Shown here piece after piece: positions 35,871-38,726 of a stretch of 38,726 bases of DNA. The stretch is from NCBI GenBank assembly GCA_945888535.1, contig CAMDAN010000011.1:1-38726 (forward strand), read 5' to 3'. This DNA is from Bordetella parapertussis. Lineage in GTDB: Bacteria; Pseudomonadota; Gammaproteobacteria; Burkholderiales; Burkholderiaceae_C. Position 1 is the first letter of the stretch, and each line of letters starts with the position of its first letter. The translations under genes were made by a program, and so were the position numbers. The notes under the pieces were generated by a model. The model worked only from the letters and a program-made list of their open reading frames with translations, made no database searches and was not told where the DNA came from.

Positions 35871-36452
35871 ATGTCACTTATCAAAGTTCGTAAAAAATTA
35901 CTCAACATAGAAACCATTTACCACGAAGGCGGACCAGCAGCATCGTCCCCTATCAAAATGGGCTCTATTTCAGTGGTTCTCGATAATCCATATGCGGGTC
36001 GCTATGAAGAGGATCTACAACCCTTTGTAAAAGCAACAAGTGAATTAGCTAATGAACTTGTTCCCGAATTAATTGAAGCCCTTGGAGGCGCAGATAGCAT
36101 TCAAGCTTATGGGAAAGGTGCAATCGTAGGTTTAAATGGTGAGTTGGAGCATGGCGCCATTTGGCACATTGGTGGGGGTTGGCCAATGCGCTCTTTTCTC
36201 CCAAAAGCAAAATCCATTGTTCCTGCGGCAAAAGTAGTCGCATCAGCTGGAACCAGATTATTTGTACCCATGCACCACATAGAGGCTTGCTATGTCCGAA
36301 GTCACTTCAGTACGATTGAAGTGGGGACTGTGGACGCACCCCGTCCAAATGAATTGTTTTACACCCTTGTGATGTCAACTGGCAGCCGTATCCATGAGCG
36401 CCTCGGCGGGTTGCGAGCTAACGAAATTGAAATAGGTGATGGCCAACGTTAA
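35871..36452 (+). CDS. DUF1185 ('amino acid synthesis') family protein
   Basis: 193 residues. Recognised as PF06684 by the core GAIVGLNGELEHGAIWHIGGG and the later stretch with VPMHHIEACYVRSHF. Despite the family name, no reaction is proven; the fold is said to resemble the YjgF/chorismate-mutase kind. ATG preceded by AGGA 13 nt upstream and lying 41 nt after the dehydrogenase stop. Between two dehydrogenases, it may act on an oxo or imino intermediate of the same pathway (inference). Same AT-rich composition as its neighbours. Confidence 0.8.
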   Translation: MSLIKVRKKLLNIETIYHEGGPAASSPIKMGSISVVLDNPYAGRYEEDLQPFVKATSELANELVPELIEALGGADSIQAYGKGAIVGLNGELEHGAIWHIGGGWPMRSFLPKAKSIVPAAKVVASAGTRLFVPMHHIEACYVRSHFSTIEVGTVDAPRPNELFYTLVMSTGSRIHERLGGLRANEIEIGDGQR

Positions 36453-36473
36453 ATAGCAAGGCTATCTATTTTT
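36453..36473 (+). terminator. Weak hairpin with T tail
   Basis: ATAGC (36453-36457) and GCTAT (36461-36465) form a short stem around AAG, followed by CTATTTTT. It may attenuate transcription between the DUF1185 gene and the dehydrogenase gene; too weak for certainty. Confidence 0.3.
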
Positions 36474-36498
36474 CAATACACCGCAAGTTTTTTATCGC

Positions 36499-37452
36499 AT
36501 GAAGCCGACATTACTTGTTTTAGTTTATTTGTCAGAAGAGCACCGTGTTCTTGTTTCTGAACGCTTCGAGCTTCTTTATTCACCCAATGAAGGGCTCGGA
36601 ACTGACCGATCTAACGGTCAAACACAAATCAACTTGCGGGGCAGAGATATTAGATTTGTTTTAACAAATGGCACTAATGGGTTACTTCCAACTGAAATAG
36701 ACGAGATGCCTAACCTTAAGTTGATATGTACTTTAGGCGCGGGCTTTGAAAATGTTGCAGTTGATTACGCTAAGTCACGCGGTATCCCTGTATGCAACGC
36801 AGCAGGAACTAATCATAAGGCTGTCGCAGATCACGCTATGGCCATTTTACTTGCAGCTATTAGAAGAATAACGTTCTTGAATAATGGCGTTCGACATGGA
36901 CTTTGGCGAGATGACATTCCACGACCACCTCATGTTTCAGGTAGAAAAATGGGCATTTTTGGTCTTGGCGCTATAGGTAAAGAAATTGCAAAGCGCGCAC
37001 TTGGATTCGATATGGAAATCGGATACAACAGTCGGTCTCGTAATAATCAAGTTGACTATAAATGGTTCGAAAACATCACGAGCCTTGCACAGTGGTGCGA
37101 TTATTTAATGATTGCGGCTCCTGGAGGCAAAGAAACATATCATGTTGTCAACAAAAAAGTTTTAGACGCACTTGGATCTGATGGAGTATTAGTAAACATA
37201 GCACGCGGAACTTTAGTCGACACAAATGCAGTTGCAAATGCTTTAAAAGAGAAGCGTATTTGGGCTGCAGCTCTAGATGTTTATGAATTTGAGCCAACAC
37301 CTCCGACAGCATTACTTGAGTTTGATAATGCTATTCTCACTCCTCATATTGCAGGTATATCTCCACAAGCAATTCATGCATCTGTTGTTCGATTTATTGA
37401 AAATTCAGAAGCATACTTAGCTGGTGCGCCCCTTTTAACTCAGGTCAATTGA
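36499..37452 (+). CDS. D-2-hydroxyacid dehydrogenase
   Basis: 317 residues of the D-isomer-specific 2-hydroxyacid dehydrogenase family. The NAD loop GLGAIG (155-160) and the three catalytic residues are visible: Arg236 in NIARG, Glu265 in DVYEFEP, His283 in TPHIAG. It interconverts 2-oxo and 2-hydroxy acids such as glyoxylate/hydroxypyruvate. The cluster partners and the split decarboxylase at 19.3 kb could suggest a hydroxyacid/2-oxoacid route. Last gene of the AT-rich block. Confidence 0.92.
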   Translation: MKPTLLVLVYLSEEHRVLVSERFELLYSPNEGLGTDRSNGQTQINLRGRDIRFVLTNGTNGLLPTEIDEMPNLKLICTLGAGFENVAVDYAKSRGIPVCNAAGTNHKAVADHAMAILLAAIRRITFLNNGVRHGLWRDDIPRPPHVSGRKMGIFGLGAIGKEIAKRALGFDMEIGYNSRSRNNQVDYKWFENITSLAQWCDYLMIAAPGGKETYHVVNKKVLDALGSDGVLVNIARGTLVDTNAVANALKEKRIWAAALDVYEFEPTPPTALLEFDNAILTPHIAGISPQAIHASVVRFIENSEAYLAGAPLLTQVN

Positions 37453-37607
37453 TTCGTTCGACCTCATCATGCTCATGTAGATTTTGGACACAGTTGTATT
37501 GATCGTGTGCTGTTCCAAGCACGATATCACCGCCAGCATCCTTCAAGGAGACCTCTGACCCGGCGACAGCGGTCACGTTCAGCTTGGCAGCCTGCTTCGC
37601 ATGACAA
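37453..37607. other. Convergent gap with a possible gene remnant on the minus strand
   Basis: The 155 bp between the dehydrogenase stop and the MmgE/PrpD stop return to GC-rich sequence. A 63-codon open frame (37445-37636, minus strand) reads plausible protein (AAKLNVTAVAGSEVS, DAGGDIVLGTAHDQYNC) but I do not recognise it. It could be the tail of a lost gene at an insertion edge, or chance. Confidence 0.3.
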
Positions 37608-38726
37608 TCAGTTCGCTTGCGGACTGGTAGATGCAAGTGTCAACTCCAGCAACTCAGCGAGTGCCGTGTCCGAAAATCCCAATTGGGCGACCAGGTCTGC
37701 GATCTGCCGGGCCCGCACCCGCCCGAGGACAGCGTCAGAGAAAGAGAAATACTTCAAGTCGATATTGTCTGCGGACAATGGGTTTTCGGGGTTTCCACGA
37801 GCGATTGTTGGTAGCGAGTCTAACTGCCTGCCATCTTGAAGACTTACGCGGACGTGGGCCCAGCGCTCGGCAGGAAACAGTTCGTTGTATGGCGTGTGTT
37901 CATGTAGTGCCATGGCGGTGGAGAGCTTGTGGGTCAACTGGTCTTCTAAGCCATGGTTCGCCACTTCTGACGCACCCAGCCGACCATGGCGCAGAGCTGC
38001 TGCAACTGAAAACGGAAGGCTGTACTGCGCTTGTTCGGTGCTTGTGGGCACACGCGTAGCTAGGCGGCAGGCTTCATGAAATGTCCAAACTTCGATTCCT
38101 GAGATGTCTTCGGCCCGGAAACGATGCGCCCGAGCTAGGTCCATAGCAGCTTCCACTGCGGGCTGCGCCCAGCGGCACACTGGGTAAGGCTTGAAATACT
38201 GGTCTAGGATGCGCCAACGCAGCCCCAAGTCAGCCCACAAAGGCGCCACTGCGTCCTCCTGCACCGTCAATGCTGGGGCTCCTGTAAAGCCTTCCTGGGC
38301 GAGAAAGGCCGCGCTGATTCCTGTCATTGCCCCCCAGCCAGAACCATCCTTGACCATGGTCGGGTAGTCGATGCACCGCATCATCTGGCTGCGAGGGCCG
38401 TGATACTCGGCAATTCCCATTGCCTCAAGTGTTTGCTGTGGGTCTAGTTGCAGGTTGCGCGCACCCAGCGCCGCGCATGCAATCGTGTTCCAAGCGCCCG
38501 ACGTGTGGTAGTCGCAAGCTGTGGCGTGCAACGCGATGCCGGCTCGAGTCGCGATTTCATAACCGATCACGATCTGCGTCAGGAATTCTTGGCCGTCCAA
38601 TTGGTGCAATGCGTCGGCAAACGCCAGAACCGTCGGTAAGACAGCGACCCCGGCATGTCCTTTTGTCAGCACATGCCCATCATGCGCGTCAAGGCTGTCT
38701 ATCGTCATTCCCCCGGCCAACGCCGA
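37608..38726 (-). CDS. MmgE/PrpD family protein (N-terminus outside window)
   Basis: About 372 visible residues; the frame is open to the right edge, so the gene starts outside, the family usually measuring about 450. Characteristic are HDGHVLTKGHAG near the left of the visible part, IGYEIATRAG, a central GSGWGAMTGISAAFLAQEG and KPYPVCRWAQPAVEA. The family includes 2-methylcitrate dehydratase and cis-aconitate decarboxylase; members act on tricarboxylates or related acids. As the itaconate-like operon at 14-18 kb lacks its own such gene, a link through cis-aconitate is possible but unproven, the two being 20 kb apart. Confidence 0.88.
   Translation of the reverse strand, partial: SALAGGMTIDSLDAHDGHVLTKGHAGVAVLPTVLAFADALHQLDGQEFLTQIVIGYEIATRAGIALHATACDYHTSGAWNTIACAALGARNLQLDPQQTLEAMGIAEYHGPRSQMMRCIDYPTMVKDGSGWGAMTGISAAFLAQEGFTGAPALTVQEDAVAPLWADLGLRWRILDQYFKPYPVCRWAQPAVEAAMDLARAHRFRAEDISGIEVWTFHEACRLATRVPTSTEQAQYSLPFSVAAALRHGRLGASEVANHGLEDQLTHKLSTAMALHEHTPYNELFPAERWAHVRVSLQDGRQLDSLPTIARGNPENPLSADNIDLKYFSFSDAVLGRVRARQIADLVAQLGFSDTALAELLELTLASTSPQAN

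Overview
The window looks like a beta-proteobacterial chromosome of the order Burkholderiales (inference). The evidence is a DUF3579 protein, a family largely confined to that group, lying between argD and rpsT, the guaD next to a 6-pyruvoyl-tetrahydropterin-synthase-like gene, and the moderately high GC codon use of the left part. No rRNA, tRNA, CRISPR array, transposase or integrase was seen.

Left part (1 to about 14.3 kb): conserved, house-keeping-type chromosome. A tightly overlapping run holds a PTPS-like gene (cut by the window edge), guaD (guanine deaminase) and dcd (dCTP deaminase), followed by a DEAD-box RNA helicase (rhlE-like). On the minus strand lie argD and argF (arginine synthesis), then kynU and kynA (tryptophan to kynurenine to anthranilate), all co-directional and almost without gaps. 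A bidirectional terminator separates a DUF3579 gene from rpsT. Then come murJ (lipid II flippase), a DUF1800/DUF1501 pair (the second with a Tat-type leader) and a SirB1-family transglutaminase/TPR protein.

Right part (about 14.3 kb to the end): a mosaic catabolic region. It starts exactly where a citramalyl-CoA-lyase-like gene has lost its C-terminal third against the end of the SirB1 gene, which suggests a recombination junction. The minus-strand operon acyl-CoA dehydrogenase, MaoC-type hydratase, class III CoA-transferase and truncated lyase resembles the itaconate/mesaconate degradation (ict-ich-ccl) loci, with a divergent LysR regulator. The same 14-bp hyphenated palindrome stands in front of this LysR gene and in front of the next operon, a split ThDP-dependent decarboxylase (ComDE-like alpha and beta subunits) with an aldehyde dehydrogenase, so the two may be co-regulated.

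A polar-amino-acid ABC transporter follows on the minus strand (binding protein, two permeases, ATPase). It carries a YbaK/PrdX-type aminoacyl-tRNA editing gene inserted between permease and ATPase by 4-nt overlap or short spacing. Divergent from a second LysR gene, whose intergenic region holds a T-N11-A box, runs soxBDAG (heterotetrameric sarcosine oxidase) and a dimethylglycine-dehydrogenase-like FAD/GcvT protein. Together these suggest uptake and oxidative N-demethylation of an N-methyl amino acid.

A clearly AT-rich block (about 34.84 to 37.45 kb) then encodes a beta-hydroxyacid dehydrogenase, a DUF1185 ('amino acid synthesis') protein and a D-2-hydroxyacid dehydrogenase. The window ends in a convergent MmgE/PrpD-family gene cut by the edge. 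The alternating base composition (rich sox genes, poor ThDP and hydroxyacid blocks) indicates an island assembled from several sources. The substrates of the ThDP and AT-rich modules cannot be named from sequence alone.
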